Assembly: GCF_032854445.1 (NCBI RefSeq)
Contig: NC_088303.1
Location: 34,541,501-34,605,500, forward strand
DNA: 64,000 nucleotides
DNA from: Liolophura sinensis
Taxonomy: Eukaryota; Mollusca; Polyplacophora; Chitonida; Chitonidae
Direction of reading: 5' to 3'
Shown here: piece after piece, positions 24,701 through 34,700 of the stretch
How positions within the stretch are numbered: position 1 is the stretch's first letter
How the letters are laid out: every line of letters starts with the position of its first letter
Made by a program: the position numbers and the translations under genes
The notes under the pieces: generated by a model
Told to the model about the DNA's origin: nothing
What the model saw: the letters and a program-made list of their open reading frames with translations, nothing else
Databases searched by the model: none

Positions 24701-27570
24701 TGCATTTTTTAAGTCGAATTTTTAGGGTAATTCGGCAGCATATCGTTTCTGTATAACTGAAATCCATCTCAGAAATGACATCATTTTCATCATACCTGGA
24801 TCTCCAACATACATTGATAAAAAAGTTGTTTCTGTTTTTTTTTTTTTGTTTTTTTTTTTTATATTTCTGTTCCCCTGTGTACGTCTACAAAGGGACTATT
24901 GATGGAAGATTGAACTGTTTTATTGGTTTTAGTTTTATAGGCTTTGTGAATGTTTTTTAATTTATAGACTTTGTTCAAAAATTTACGAGTTCAGCTTGTT
25001 TTCTGTAGTAAACATGTTCTCCAGATATTAATCCTCCGCACAGAGTTACAATTTTTTGTATACAGGGTTTCTGTGACTTTATTGCTTATAAGTTTTATGG
25101 ACTTTACTGCCAGTTTTACCAATTTTGTAATTCAGAAAAGTTCATGTAGGGCTACAAGTTTTATGTAGATGCCTATCTACATGTAGGAGAACAAGAAAGA
25201 TATTGGGTTCCTCTGGCGATTTTACCATTTTCCTGTTTTGTGGACACACGTTCAGATTGACTTCATTCTGTTTTCCTGTAAACATGGATTTCTACAAGCC
25301 TTTCTTGTAGAGATACAGTTTCTTATGCAAACACTTATCTAGATATGCTTTTTGTCTCTCTAGCTACTTTACCAGACTTGTAGAGTGTCAGAATTTACCT
25401 TGGTGTATACAATTTTATCTGGTGTACACAATATTTATAGAAAGCTTTAAACATCTCTATCATTACTAGGAGCTTATGACACTGGCCGATGCATGTGCGT
25501 TCCTATACTCTGACAGACTGTTTAAACCATCAGTGCAGACAGTGACTTTTGTCAGCTGAGTATTTGCTCAGCCAATCAGAGGGCAGCAGTGGTCACCCAT
25601 AGTACATGTATAGCCAATCAGGGAAAGCAGTTTGCATGTCAAAGACCACTCCACCAAGTTGATACTCGAACACCCCACAGTGAAGTTTTTTTTACTACCA
25701 TAACTCAACATTTGCTCAGCCATTCACAGCGTTGGAATTGTTCATGGATTACCGCATGCAGTTCACAGTTTGCATGTCAAAGACCACTGCCTCAGTTTTG
25801 TGCACGAACTCCGCTCAATGAGGCCTTTATGACCACAACACTTTACAATGTTTATCTTTATTCTGATTCCATTGTCTAATTGACTGCTATAACAGGTGAG
25901 CTGGTGGGATTCTGTGAATGTCTTGTTACTTCCTAATTTGTATGCCTCTGTATAACCTTAACCCAGCAGAATTACCTGAGTACAGGACTTTTGAAGTCCT
26001 GGATCTTCATTTCCATGATGACATCGTTTTTTTTTTCTCCCCCTCCAGGTGGAAAGGCGGGTCGGCGATCAACTCGTAAAAAGCAATTTGTGGACAGTGA
26101 GGAGGACGAAGAGGACAATCAGTCAGAAGAGAGCGAGGTAGAGGAGCGTGCTCAGCCAAAGAGAGGTGGGCGGAAGACCAAGCCCGTGCTGTTTGATTCT
26201 GATGAGGAGAGCGATCTAGAACTGTTTGAAGTGGACAAGTCCTTGAGAAGTAAGACATGTCTTATTGTTACAGCATGCATTTATGTATGGTTTTCTGATC
26301 AACGTACTTTGAGATGCTTTATCCAAAACAAAGATTTCTGAGCAGAAATTGCCTGTTAAGAATCTGGGGGAAACAGTGAAATCCAAAACAAAGATTTCTG
26401 AGCAGAAATTGCCTGTTAAGAATCTGGGGGAAATGGTGAAAATGGTAAAATGTATGATTAAGTACTTTCTATGTCACAAGCAGATCATATTGTGTCATGC
26501 CGATCATTGTTTATTATACTGGCACAATTCTGTGCTTACTTGTATGCATCTCATTTCTTGTGTGTAGTTGTATAAATTTGGTGGCAGGGGTGGGGGGGAG
26601 GGGACAGTTTGTCACAGTCACAGTACCCCCGATTTCCATGTGTTCATTTGGTGATTAGGGTACGGCTTCATGTTATGGGTGTACTTACAGTAACTGTGCA
26701 GAAAACATAAAAATTACATAAACATCAGATGAAAGAGTGCAAAAAGTTAGTTGTAAATGTGGTTTTCAATATTATTTTGGGCGACTTTTCTTTAAAGAGA
26801 AAAAGACACTTGACAATAATTCTTGTATGGTGGGTATTTGACACCACCTCTTGGCATATATTGCCTTTGTGTAATAATGTTATAAATAAGGATGTGGCAT
26901 ATGTTTAATAAATATATCTACAGTAGAATTTGGTCTTTTCAGTTAACAAATGAATTCAACCTGGATTTTGATCAAATTTATATTTTTTATATAATCATAG
27001 ATATTACGAATGTTAGGGTTGCCGTGTCTGGTGTCTTTGGCATGATATGTGGCAGCACTTTCAGAGGATGAACTTGCCCTGCCACAAGAAGACACGGCGT
27101 ATGTACGCAGACCTAATGTTTTTAGTATCACGCAAAGCACGAGCATAGATACACACACACATACATACATACACACATACATACATACACACATACACAC
27201 ATACATACACACATACACACATACATACACACATACACACATACATACATACACACATACATACATACATACATACATACATACATACATACATACATAC
27301 ATACATACATACATACACACACACATACATACATACATACATATTCGAGTCCAGTTTACTTTGATGTTGCTAATCAGTGTGATACTTTCTCCGCCAGATT
27401 CTGATGCCGAGAATGAGCCACAGACAGATGCTGTTGACAAGACAGGTGATTCTCGCAGCCTTACAGAGACCCCCAAGTCACACAGGAGGGGACAGGGGTC
27501 AGCCAAAACACACATGTCTGGCAGGAAGACACGGATGAGGCCTTTACAGAATCTCAACTCGCCGGCGTAG
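218..27570 (+). CDS. NCAPD2: Condensin I non-SMC subunit CAP-D2, 5'-partial, 31 exons visible
   Basis: CAP-D2 is the HEAT-repeat subunit of condensin I, which with SMC2/SMC4, CAP-G and CAP-H compacts mitotic chromosomes. Exons: 218-276, 499-674, 1305-1453, 2026-2147, 3029-3152, 3766-3913, 4593-4715, 6035-6109, 6370-6504, 7202-7292, 8291-8453, 8881-9009, 9262-9344, 10092-10222, 12375-12628, 12948-13032, 13858-13994, 15075-15207, 15823-15907, 16123-16290, 17079-17380, 18590-18698, 18933-19056, 19467-19622, 20243-20420, 20917-21011, 22959-23039, 23954-24140, 24335-24485, 26049-26249, 27398-27570 (TAG). All introns are GT-AG and one frame gives about 1441 residues. Recognisable blocks include EEEFV (exon 3), LLQHFEHL (5), SGTRSYASFL with ERVPA (6), LVQYL (14), LLSLAGHVA (21), EEELGLTGA (22), RFPNLIEPWTPHLYAR (24), ILNDMVKVKGQ (25) and SLVEKLCHRFR (27). 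These fit CAP-D2 rather than CAP-D3. Exon 11 encodes an acidic linker. Exons 29-31 encode a charged tail with KPVLFDSDEESD and a TPK site that could be a CDK target. By comparison with the human protein (about 1400 residues) some 70-100 N-terminal residues lie upstream. Confidence 0.95.
962..1062 (+). mobile_element. Possible SINE family 2 fragment
   Basis: GCCGGCTGGGTGTCATGCCA resembles the middle of family 2. Short and diverged. Confidence 0.3.
1446..1915 (+). repeat. Degenerate repeats of the exon-3 splice-donor sequence
   Basis: The unit is roughly GTCAAGTAAGAGCACACTTT, repeated about ten times at irregular spacing. The first unit spans the real exon 3/intron junction (1453/1454). Others lie near 1490, 1541, 1631, 1688, 1742, 1766, 1785, 1841, 1861 and 1903. 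Confidence 0.75.
3230..3560 (+). repeat. Dispersed repeat B, copy 1
   Basis: ACATTTTATTTTTGTGATG, GCAGTTCAAAGTAAGCAAAA, GCATATCCCATGGCC and AGAGTTATCAAACATG recur in order at 16390-16880. Confidence 0.6.
3622..3718. repeat. (TA)n microsatellite
   Basis: TATA runs broken by short GCATATAGAATATACC-like interruptions, ending about 50 bases before NCAPD2 exon 6. Confidence 0.85.
3977..4208 (+). mobile_element. tRNA-derived SINE, family 2
   Basis: tRNA-like head CCCCGATAGCACAGTTGGTA with GAGCATC and a degraded B box (GGGTCAGTCC). The body has ACTTTAAAAGAGGAAGTTGT and GGGGATAGTGCAACGACTGG, ending in CACTCACTCACT repeats. Lies in the NCAPD2 intron after exon 6. The class is common in molluscs by my recollection. 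Confidence 0.7.
4853..5737 (+). repeat. 29-bp minisatellite, about 30 copies
   Basis: Consensus begins GGTAGCTCAGAACCAGATCT and continues GCAAGGCTT. Fills most of the NCAPD2 intron after exon 7. Units are conserved, with a few indels near the 3' end. The CAGATCTG core is palindromic. Confidence 0.92.
6650..6900 (+). mobile_element. Molluscan tRNA-derived SINE, family 1, near full length
   Basis: Begins GGGGCCTCC with a tRNA-like head: A-box-like GGCTGGGTCGGTTAG and B-box-like TTTTCAAGTCC. It continues through GGAAGGTCTGCCAGCAACCT and a tail ending GTAAAACACAAATCAAATAA. Lies in the NCAPD2 intron after exon 9. Five other strong copies in the window define the family. Confidence 0.85.
7482..7626 (+). 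mobile_element. SINE family 1, 5'-truncated
   Basis: Only the 3' part is present, from GGGAAAGTTTTCCAGCAACC to AACACGAATCAAATAAATAA. 5' truncation is usual for retrotransposition by target-primed reverse transcription. Confidence 0.75.
7842..7889. repeat. Perfect 17-bp inverted repeat (hairpin)
   Basis: AAGCCGTGGAATTTAAC at 7842-7858 and its exact complement GTTAAATTCCACGGCTT at 7873-7889, with a 14-base loop. Intron after NCAPD2 exon 10. Could be the relic of a small inverted-repeat element. Confidence 0.8.
9748..9968 (+). mobile_element. Short MITE-like element, copy 1
   Basis: Terminal inverted repeats: CTGTATTTCACCTAAA at the left and TTTAGGTGAAATGCGG at the right. The interior (TTTCAGAAGCACATAA and CAGAATCAAGCAAAATGTGT) recurs at 13205-13435. 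Lies in an NCAPD2 intron and has no coding capacity. Confidence 0.6.
10259..11639 (+). mobile_element. 1.38-kb TIR DNA transposon, non-autonomous, copy 1
   Basis: Sits in the NCAPD2 intron between exons 14 and 15. Its left end reads GGTAAATGGCCTAGAGTTT and its right end AAACTTTAGGTCATTTATTG, which are inverted versions of one another. Internally it matches the reverse complement of 21340-22733 over most of its length, for example GCAGCTCTGGTTGCTAA, AAAGAGTGGTTAGCCCCCC-like sequence and CGGCGCCCAGTCAGTAAGAA. No transposase-like protein is seen, so it looks non-autonomous. I could not fix a target-site duplication. Confidence 0.7.
11820..12097. mobile_element. Candidate pogo/Tigger-like miniature element
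   Basis: The right end GCGTTATAACGAGGTACGAC followed by TG|TA resembles, in reverse complement, the CAGT..ACCTCGTTATAACG terminus of pogo/Tigger-type elements. A degenerate matching left end (CACTCAAACCTGGCTGTGATG) begins after TA, so both sides carry the expected TA duplication. The left match is weak. Confidence 0.35.
13205..13435 (+). mobile_element. Short MITE-like element, copy 2
   Basis: Same family and orientation as 9748-9968. It shares CTTTCAGAAGCACATAA near the left end and AATCCAGCAAAATGTGTCAC near the right, with termini CTGTATTTTACCT and TAGGTGTAATACAG. An A-run near 13330 interrupts the middle. Confidence 0.6.
15419..15775 (+). repeat. 35-bp minisatellite, about 10 copies
   Basis: Unit TTCTGTTGTCAGTGATTATC then CCCATTGGATTTGCA. 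The central copies are nearly identical and the outer ones diverge. NCAPD2 intron after exon 18. Confidence 0.85.
16390..16880 (+). repeat. Dispersed repeat B, copy 2
   Basis: CCATTTTATTTTTTATGATG, GGCAGTTCAGAGTTAGCAAA, GCGTATCCCATAAACTCG and CAGTGTTATCAAGCACATC match 3230-3560, with about 150 bases of extra sequence in the middle (16500-16680). Confidence 0.6.
17565..18490 (+). repeat. 73-bp tandem repeat, about 12-13 copies
   Basis: Unit starts GATATATTCAGAGTCACAAA and ends AAATATTTGTGGGAGGTGGG A. Some units are 71 bp (CTACTG for CTCTACTG), one near 18050 is shorter. NCAPD2 intron after exon 21. The repeat is nearly stop-free on the + strand, which creates a spurious 277-codon frame. Confidence 0.93.
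19800..19965 (+). repeat. Dispersed repeat A, copy 2
   Basis: GGCATTATTTTGTGTAGACT, AAATTTTGTCTTCAAAATCA and TTGAGGAATTAGGG match 1-170 in order. No coding potential. In the NCAPD2 intron after exon 24. Confidence 0.6.
21340..22733 (-). mobile_element. 1.39-kb TIR DNA transposon, non-autonomous, copy 2 (inverted)
   Basis: Second copy of the element at 10259-11639, in opposite orientation, in the intron between NCAPD2 exons 26 and 27. Termini are TACGATAAATGACCTAAAGT at 21340-21359 and AAACTTTGGGTCATTTACCG ending near 22731. They are inverted repeats with three mismatches. An open stretch of 124 codons inside (21568-21942) has no recognisable domain. Confidence 0.7.
25627..25845 (+). repeat. 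Interrupted direct repeat, about 80 bp, two copies
   Basis: CAGTTTGCATGTCAAAGACC occurs near 25629 and 25767, with related sequence continuing downstream of each. NCAPD2 intron after exon 29. Confidence 0.5.
26321..26440 (+). repeat. 60-bp tandem duplication
   Basis: ATCCAAAACAAAGATTTCTG with the following 40 bases occurs at 26321 and again at 26381. The two copies are nearly identical, so the duplication is recent. Just after NCAPD2 exon 30. Confidence 0.9.
27017..27345 (+). mobile_element. SINE family 2, 3' half, with long (ACAT/ACAC)n tail
   Basis: The 3' body (GTTGCCGTGTCTGGTGTCTT, CCTGCCACAAGAAGACACGG) matches the 53.9-kb copy and runs into about 195 bases of ACAT and ACAC repeats (27151-27342). 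It lies about 50 bases upstream of the last NCAPD2 exon. Open frames across it are artefacts of the microsatellite. Confidence 0.6.
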
Positions 27571-27680
27571 CAAATTTCCAATAGTGTATCTCATGAGCTT
27601 TGTTGGTTTTTTTTTATGAACTTTAACCCTCTTCATCTTAGACTGTAGATGGCTTCACACGCTATACTTCAACCATCCTC

Positions 27681-27872
27681 TAGCCTAACTTGCTAGCAAG
27701 CTCTGAGAGACTGACTTGCTAGCAAGCCCTGAAGGCCAAACTTGCTAGCAAGCTCTGAACGCCTAACTTGCTGTCAAGCTCTGAAAGCCAAACTTGCTAG
27801 CCAGTTCTGAAAACCTAACTTGCTAGTAAGCTCTGAATGCCTAACTTGCTCGCAAGCTGTGAAATCCTAACT
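27681..27872 (+). repeat. 26-bp repeats with a TTGCTAGCAA palindrome, NCAPD2 3' UTR
   Basis: About seven to eight units of CTTGCTAGCAAGCTCTGAA plus a variable CCTAA joint, starting 110 bases after the stop codon and before the first AATAAA. A single related unit (CTTGCTAGTAAGCTCTG) recurs near 27943. Probably transcribed as part of the 3' UTR. Confidence 0.85.
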
Positions 27873-28134
27873 TAATATGCTTGGGTTGTCCTCTTGCTAA
27901 AAGCTCTTAAGGCTAAACTTCCTATACTTTTCTTATGCTATCTTGCTAGTAAGCTCTGTAGATGGTATATCCTGCTCTGTTATTTTGTGAACTTACTGTC
28001 CATGTCCATTCTGTGTCCAAGTACCATTTCTTTGTCAATCTGTGTATCACCCTATCACCACATGTCACATCATCACATTGTTTTGTTTATTGTTTTGAAT
28101 CTGGATGACATACCAGGTCTATTAAACCCTTCCT

Positions 28135-28211
28135 AATAAATCGGTCTAGTGTTACTGTAGAAGTCGCCAGATTTTAACCTTGTTACATACATATAACTGA
28201 TACAGAATAAA
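28135..28211 (+). terminator. NCAPD2 polyadenylation signals
   Basis: AATAAA occurs at 28135-28140 and again at 28206-28211, about 570 and 640 bases after the stop codon. Both are plausible 3' ends. Which one is used is not visible. Confidence 0.55.
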
Positions 28212-28609
28212 CTGACACTTCATAAATTCTGCGTGTTTGGTGTGGTGTTTGCCAAAGGATTGTACAACTGTCATGCTTGTATTTAAACTATATCAGAGAT
28301 ATTTCGCACAAAATCGATAATGTCAAATCCAGTTGAGCTTCTACTGTTAATTTAGAATAGCCCAAATAATTACCTTTCACAAAATATCTGCCTTGTTTGT
28401 ATGTGTTCTATTTCAAATTCAGTAACTTACAAAATTTCTAAAATTTACATAAGTTTTTTAACTTCAGAATCAGTTTAACACCATAAATAGTACAGGTACC
28501 AGTCTGATATTTACTGAAAGCTTTTCTTGGTAAATAGAGAAAATCTGATTTGATTAGCGAATTTGGAAAAAAAATCACAGGTGCATGTATAAATAGGTGA
28601 CGAAGCAGG

Positions 28610-29150
28610 TTGTGGCTAAGAGACTAAAATGCTTGTCTTTCAATTGCTGTGACAAATGGGATGCAGGTTCAGCCTTGGCCTTGGTCAGGGTATCTTATTA
28701 TTTATTTGATTGGTGTTTTACGTCGTACTTAAGAATATTTCACTTATACAAATGGCGGCCAGCATTATGGTGGGAGAAAACAGGGCAGAGCCCGAGGGAA
28801 ACCCACGACCTTCTGCAGGCTGCTGGAAGACCTTCCCACTTACGGCTGGAGAGGAAGCCAGCATGAGCTGGACTTAAGCTCAGTATGACTGCATTGGTGA
28901 GAAGCTCCTGGGTCATTACGCAGCGCTAGCGCACTAACCAACTGAGCCACAGATGTCTAACATTCACTGGGGAATGTTACCCGCTAATATTTATTACATC
29001 TCTGTACATCACATATGGGTAAAGTTTCTCACTAACTTGCCAGTGGCATGTGGGTTATGACGGGAACTCCAGTTTTCTCCACACGTAAAACTGACTGCCA
29101 CTGGATAAATGAAAAATTCTTCAGCATGGTGTTAAACAATCAAATACAGG
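28610..29150 (+). mobile_element. Degenerate tRNA-headed SINE interrupted by SINE family 1
   Basis: The left part has a tRNA-like head (GTTGTGGCTAAGAGACTAAA, then GATGCAGGTTCAGCC). After the 258-bp insertion the body resumes (TCCAGTTTTCTCCACACG) and ends AAATTCTTCAGCATGGTGTT followed by AAACAATCAAATAC, a SINE-type tail. Boundaries are approximate. Confidence 0.5.
28698..28955 (-). mobile_element. SINE family 1, full length, nested in another SINE
   Basis: Reverse-strand copy from the TTATTTATTTGATTGG tail to the AACCAACTGAGCCAC head. It interrupts an older tRNA-headed SINE whose parts lie on either side (28610-28697 and 28956-29150). Confidence 0.8.
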
Positions 29151-30170
29151 TGATGGTGAAAATGTATCGCTGCCAATTTAAAGTTAATGTACCCGAGTGA
29201 AAAAATAAAAATTCTTCAATACAACTTCAAACCCCAATTAAATATTTAAAAAAGCATTTATAATTTTATTTTCAACTGACATCTCAAATGGTACAGATTG
29301 TTTTTAAGCCCATGTTCCAGGTACATTATCTGGACCTTAGAGGCACTCATGCATAGACTTGTGACTGCATGTCTATCAGGATGATGGGTCCTGCAGAACT
29401 AATGGTAGCTTCCTTCTAACTAAGTGTTTTGTTTCCTCTGCTAAAGCTCCTGTTATTAAGCCCAAATATATATATATAAAAAAAACATACAATAAATTTC
29501 TCAGTGTAATGTTTAAAGTAGTGATTTTCTGAAAATGAGATCAGTTTGTAAGTCTTTGTAACACGAAATTTACTTGAGGCTGAAGAGATCAGATGTTTTC
29601 TCCATTTACAGTGATCACAAAAACCTGCTCGTCAAATTCTACACTCCTTCAGTGAATGAAAACCTGGTGACAATGTTATATACTTTAAACTTATCAGCAG
29701 ACACCATAGCATGGAAACACAACACAATATAACAGTAGTATATACATATACAATCCACGACAGTTTATTTGAGAAGCTTTATGTCATACACTTGCTGTTG
29801 TCAGCATGTTTGATACTGTTATCATTTATTGCACATTCACAAAACGGAAACTTGTAAACACAACAAGGTATTCATTAAACATGCAAGCTTCATAGGCTCT
29901 TATCTCCAGTTGCTGTGTATAAGCTGTCATGAAAGGCTGGCTTTATAAGCCTGGTTGGGTGGGCCTATACTGGAGCTGACACGTTGATAGCACCTGCCGT
30001 GAGTGCTTCACGGGAGAATTCCGTGATCTACTCACTTACATTCAGTGCGTATCAATTAGCGAGTGCCTGTAATTATTGAGAAGGTATGGTAAGTTCGATG
30101 TTTATCACCATACTGAGTAATTTTTCACTTAACATATAACCTAACTTAAGTGAACAGGTTCAGGACAGGA

Positions 30171-30421
30171 TTTTTTTTTTTTTTTTTTTTTTGATTGGTG
30201 TTTTACGCTGTACTCAAGAATATTTCACTTATACGACGGCGGCCAGCATTATGGTGGGTGGAAACCCACGACCATCCGCAGGTTGCTGAAAGACCTTCCC
30301 ACGTATGGCCGGAGAGGAAGGCAGCATGAGCTGGTCTTGAACTCACAGCGACCGCATTGGTGAGAGGCTTCTGGGTCATTACGCTGCACTAGCGCGCTAA
30401 CCGACTGAGCCACGGAGGCCC
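30171..30421 (-). mobile_element. SINE family 1, full length with internal deletion
   Basis: Runs from a T-rich tail and GATTGGTGTTTTACGCTGTA to GACTGAGCCACGGAGGCCCC. It lacks the roughly 20-base GGGCAGAGCCC segment seen in other copies, probably lost between the flanking GGAAACC repeats. Confidence 0.85.
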
Positions 30422-31139
30422 CAGGTTCAGGACAGGAAGAAACCAGAGTAAACCACCGCCTGGCGTCAGTTACTTGACAAACCTCCTGACGTGAAGATAC
30501 GGCTGAACCATCAAGCCTGGATGCTTACCTCTGACCTCAAGGGTCAGAGGTCAATTGTCTGCAGCTAACACAATATCTTACCTGGATGAGCAAGCTATTG
30601 CCATCTTATATTTTCCTTCTTGGACCTTAAACCTGTGACCTATCAGAAATGTGAGACCCTTGCTGCTGTCACTATCAGATAAGAAGTAACCTTGTTACAG
30701 CTAAAGCATGTAGCTTTAATACAACATCCATGTACAATCACTACATGAAGCAGACACTGCAGAGGTCAAGTTATTCATGCAGTTACGGTATTGACTTTCT
30801 TACAAGGATGGGGACAAAGGAGACATTTTGCATATTCCTAAAAGCTGATCAACACCCACAATAGTAGACGCAGCAGGACTTGCGTAAGACTGTTGGGCAA
30901 AATGAGCCTGAAACTTTGCACATGTGCAAACATTCGTTCTAGACTTCCGATCTTGGAGTTTCATAAACTACATGTACGTGTACAATGCATATGTAAAGTT
31001 ATGTGTATATAAGTGTCACTGCAACACTCGCAACCATTGGAGCAATGGTTTGTGCATATGATTAAGTAGTCCAATGACTACATGCAGCCATTCATCAATC
31101 CAATATGAGACTTATTGAAAATTTTTAACTTTTCAGAAT

Positions 31140-31145
31140 TTTATT
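31140..31145 (-). terminator. Candidate SDF4 polyadenylation signal
   Basis: TTTATT on the + strand is AATAAA on the minus strand, about 650 bases past the SDF4 stop. Other copies further on (for example 29764-29769) are possible, so this is only a candidate. Confidence 0.3.
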
Positions 31146-31798
31146 ACACGCATACTCGGTCAGTATTGTCCATCACGTTCAAGTTTCAAACACGCTTAAT
31201 AAAACAATAATACATTCACTGTTTACGTCTTTCTGTTCAGTTGAAATTCTTTGGTTCAAAATGCAACACAAAATTTCATTCATAACAAGTAATAACTACG
31301 GAAATGCCTTATAATGTGTACCATTGTATGCAGAATAGAAAAGAAAACAAAATGTAAAACAAAAGATACTCAAAAAAAAGTTGAAAATAACGATAAATAA
31401 CTAAAGCTGTAAATGATCCTAAAACAAAAACAATGTATTTTAATGTTTTTATCATTTTCCAACAATGTAAAGTATTGGGATATTTTGAATTCAATGGAGA
31501 TAATTTCAACCAAGAAATAAAAAAAAAACAATCACACAGGCTAAGGACCCTGAAAGATTTTGATTCTGGCCTAATATCTTAATTAACACGGTATAAAAAT
31601 ATCTGTTCATGGCTCGGTATGATGGAGGGAGCCTGGATCCATTTTACCTGTATCTCCAGAAGGCCAAAATGAAATAGTCAAGAACATGTAAAAAATAAAC
31701 CACTTAAAATCAGTCAAAAAGAAGTGAAAGCCTTGTCTGTCTGAATAGCTTATAAATAAAGTTTTTCACAAAATACACGCTTTGAGCATGCCATCTTT

Positions 31799-34700
31799 TC
31801 AAAATTCGTCATGGAAACTTCGTCCTGTATCCACCATTTTGCTGCCAAGGAGAAGCTCTTTATTCTCCATCACCTCTGCTAGGGAGAGTCGGTTGTCACC
31901 ATCATTGTCAACCATCTTGATTAAGTTGATAGCCTCTACTTTTGCGTGATTTGGGTGTCGAGGATTAACATAGTCCTGTTAATAATGAAAAAAGTAAATC
32001 AGACATTTAATCTGCGTGTAAGTTGTGTACCTCAAGTTTTCCTCGCAAGCAACCATTTAGAGAATTAACATCAAATGCTGTAATATTGCAAGAGTTATGC
32101 ATTTATCAAGCTGTTTCTTGGTCCAAAAAGTTTCTTAATCTGCTGATTCAGAAAGTGAATTTTGACACAAAATCCTATCAAATCAAATAATATTGGAAGC
32201 AGTAGTTGCACTGAAAACAATGACAAATCAGAATTAAGGAAATCGTTCAATATGTACTCTAAAGCAGGGATGTTGTTTAATTCTTTAACTTGATATGAGG
32301 TCACACAAAGTGAACCTAAACACAAAATATCGAAATTGGACAATATTTACCCCAGTTAATGCAGGGAAAGTGAATAGACATATATAGACATACATATACA
32401 GATGGACATACATGTACAGACAGACAGACAGACAGGCCCAAATAAATATGCCTTGCTTCCATAGAAGTATAGAATAAAAAATGACAAATACAAACAGATC
32501 CAATATATCTATATTGTGCAATATATACATTGCACAATCAGTCCTATAACAATACATTGCATCTGTGATCACTTTGGCAGGCTTCTGCTGTAAAGGATGA
32601 GGTAGTGCTAGGCTTTTGCTGTTTGGTGGTAGCCATCTTCATAGTGACAATTCATGAAAACAGCAGAATTCCCACGGCTTCAGATCAAAACATTTACAGT
32701 ACTTAAATGACCAAGCATATCTCCATAAAAAGAGCATTTTGTTAGAAGATATTACGTTTGGAAATGAAACTTACATTTTTCCACTGGGATATCACCCTAC
32801 CTTGAAAACAAACCTCAAAATCTCCTTTCTCAGATCAAAGAACTCTTCAATTTAGCCATGGTCAAAATTTTTGGTTATTTACCTCTGATTAACTTGTAGT
32901 GGAATGTTGACAACACAGATTAGACCATAAACCAGAAAAAGCACAAGACAAGTTGCTTGCAGCTGAACTTTGTAGTTAAGTAGTTTCTACTTTCAAACTT
33001 TGTCTCACCTTAAGTTCTTCCAAGGAGACAATACCATCTTTATTGGCGTCAATGACAGCATGGAACTCTCTTTCTCTCTCCATCTGCCAATGTCTATCCA
33101 TTTCTCTGTCCTTTGGCTCAAGAACTTCCGCATCCGGCAAAGCAATGAATTCGAATACTGTCAAATTGCCACTTTTGTCTTTATCTGATGAATAGAAATC
33201 AAATACAGGAACATTGTCAAAGACTGAGTATACAGTTGCTAAGATACATTGATAGCCAATACTGATGTGAGCATCAAGGAATGCTTTCAACATATGAGGG
33301 TATCTTTGAGCTGAACAGAAAAGCTTAACCTGGAATATGTTTAACTGTAACTCATATGATCTTTAACATCATTTCCTCAATCGACAGAACTAGAGTATAT
33401 TTCAAAAGTCACAAGGTTGAGCAAAAACTTGACAAGACCCAGACACCATCACTTCTGTACACAAACAGTGATTTAAACCTTTTGCCAGGTCAGGGCCCAC
33501 TTTCACAAAATGTCGTACATGTACAATAATAACACATATAGTACAATGGTACGGTAATAGTGATGTACAAAATATAAAATAATGTCACCGCTTTGTAAAA
33601 CTGGGCCCTGGCACCCCCACTCTTTCCGGTCTCTCTCTCACACAAAATACTTTCCTGTACTTTAAAATCGCGATCTACACCTCTGACCAGACCTGCGCCT
33701 CCACACTTTCCCCCCTCTCTCTCTCACACAACACTTTGCTGTATTTCACAATGGCGATTTACACCTTTTACCAGACCAGGCACCTCCTTATTTTCCCTTT
33801 GCTCTCACACAATACCTTGCTGTATGTCATCACAGTGAGTTACATACATGTACCAGACCTGGCATCGCTGCACTTATCCCCTTCTCTCCCTTTTACTAGA
33901 CAATGCATCTCAACACTTTCGCTTCTTTCTCACACAATACCTAGCAGTACTTCACAACAGCTGTCATCAAGACAAAAATTATGAGCAGCCAAGGATAGCT
34001 CACTGTATGTAAGACAATACAATCTGCCGAAAAAGTTTAACATGTTGGTTTCCTGGATGAAAATCCACAAAGTAAAACCCAGCCCTCAAGACATATTCTT
34101 GACCTTGAACGTAACAAACTATGTACTGTAGTCTGACCTCAACAACACATCGAAATACATGGAGACTGTTCACCTAACCCAAGCCTCATAAAAGAAATCC
34201 ATCTGGAAACTGACACAGACAAAGAGAAATTCCCACATCATCACAGTGCTGTTCTCTAGCTACCTACAAGGGAAGGAAATTTGTAACAACAGAGCCCTCT
34301 ACCTACATGAATAACAATGCCATCTATGACTGTTCATGATGAACTTGTTATGTTATTGTAATCAGTCATACAGGTACTGGGCACTACTGTTTCATGAGCT
34401 CATGAGTAAGATTTGCTTCCCTTTGTATATCGTCGGCGAACCCCATTCCTCCCAATACTTGGAAACAAGCTAACAGAAAGGTTCCTGTCTTTTTTATCAC
34501 TCCAAAAATTGTGGGAGATCTCACCTATTGCTCTCATGATGTCACTTGCCATGGAGTTCAGCATAAAGGCACTGTGCTCAGGGTGGCGGAAGGCCAGGAA
34601 CTCATTGGCTGACAATCTGTTATCCACTGGTGCCTTATCAGCGTCAGACCAACGGAACTTGTAGCGCATCAACTCGTCCTTGTCTGAGAAAAAGGAAATG

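Larger units (their letters stand above)
27571..31798. other. NCAPD2/SDF4 tail-to-tail intergenic region and 3' UTRs
   Basis: Holds the NCAPD2 3' UTR (to about 28.2 kb), a nested SINE pair (28.6-29.15 kb), a full SINE (30.17-30.42 kb) and, at the right, the presumed SDF4 3' UTR. Between these I see AT-rich sequence without coding exons. Confidence 0.6.

Noticed and set aside
26943-27581. 212-codon minus-strand and 173-codon plus-strand open frames
   Set aside because: Both run through the ACAT/ACAC microsatellite. Only the last part on the + strand (27398-27570) is real, as the final NCAPD2 exon.
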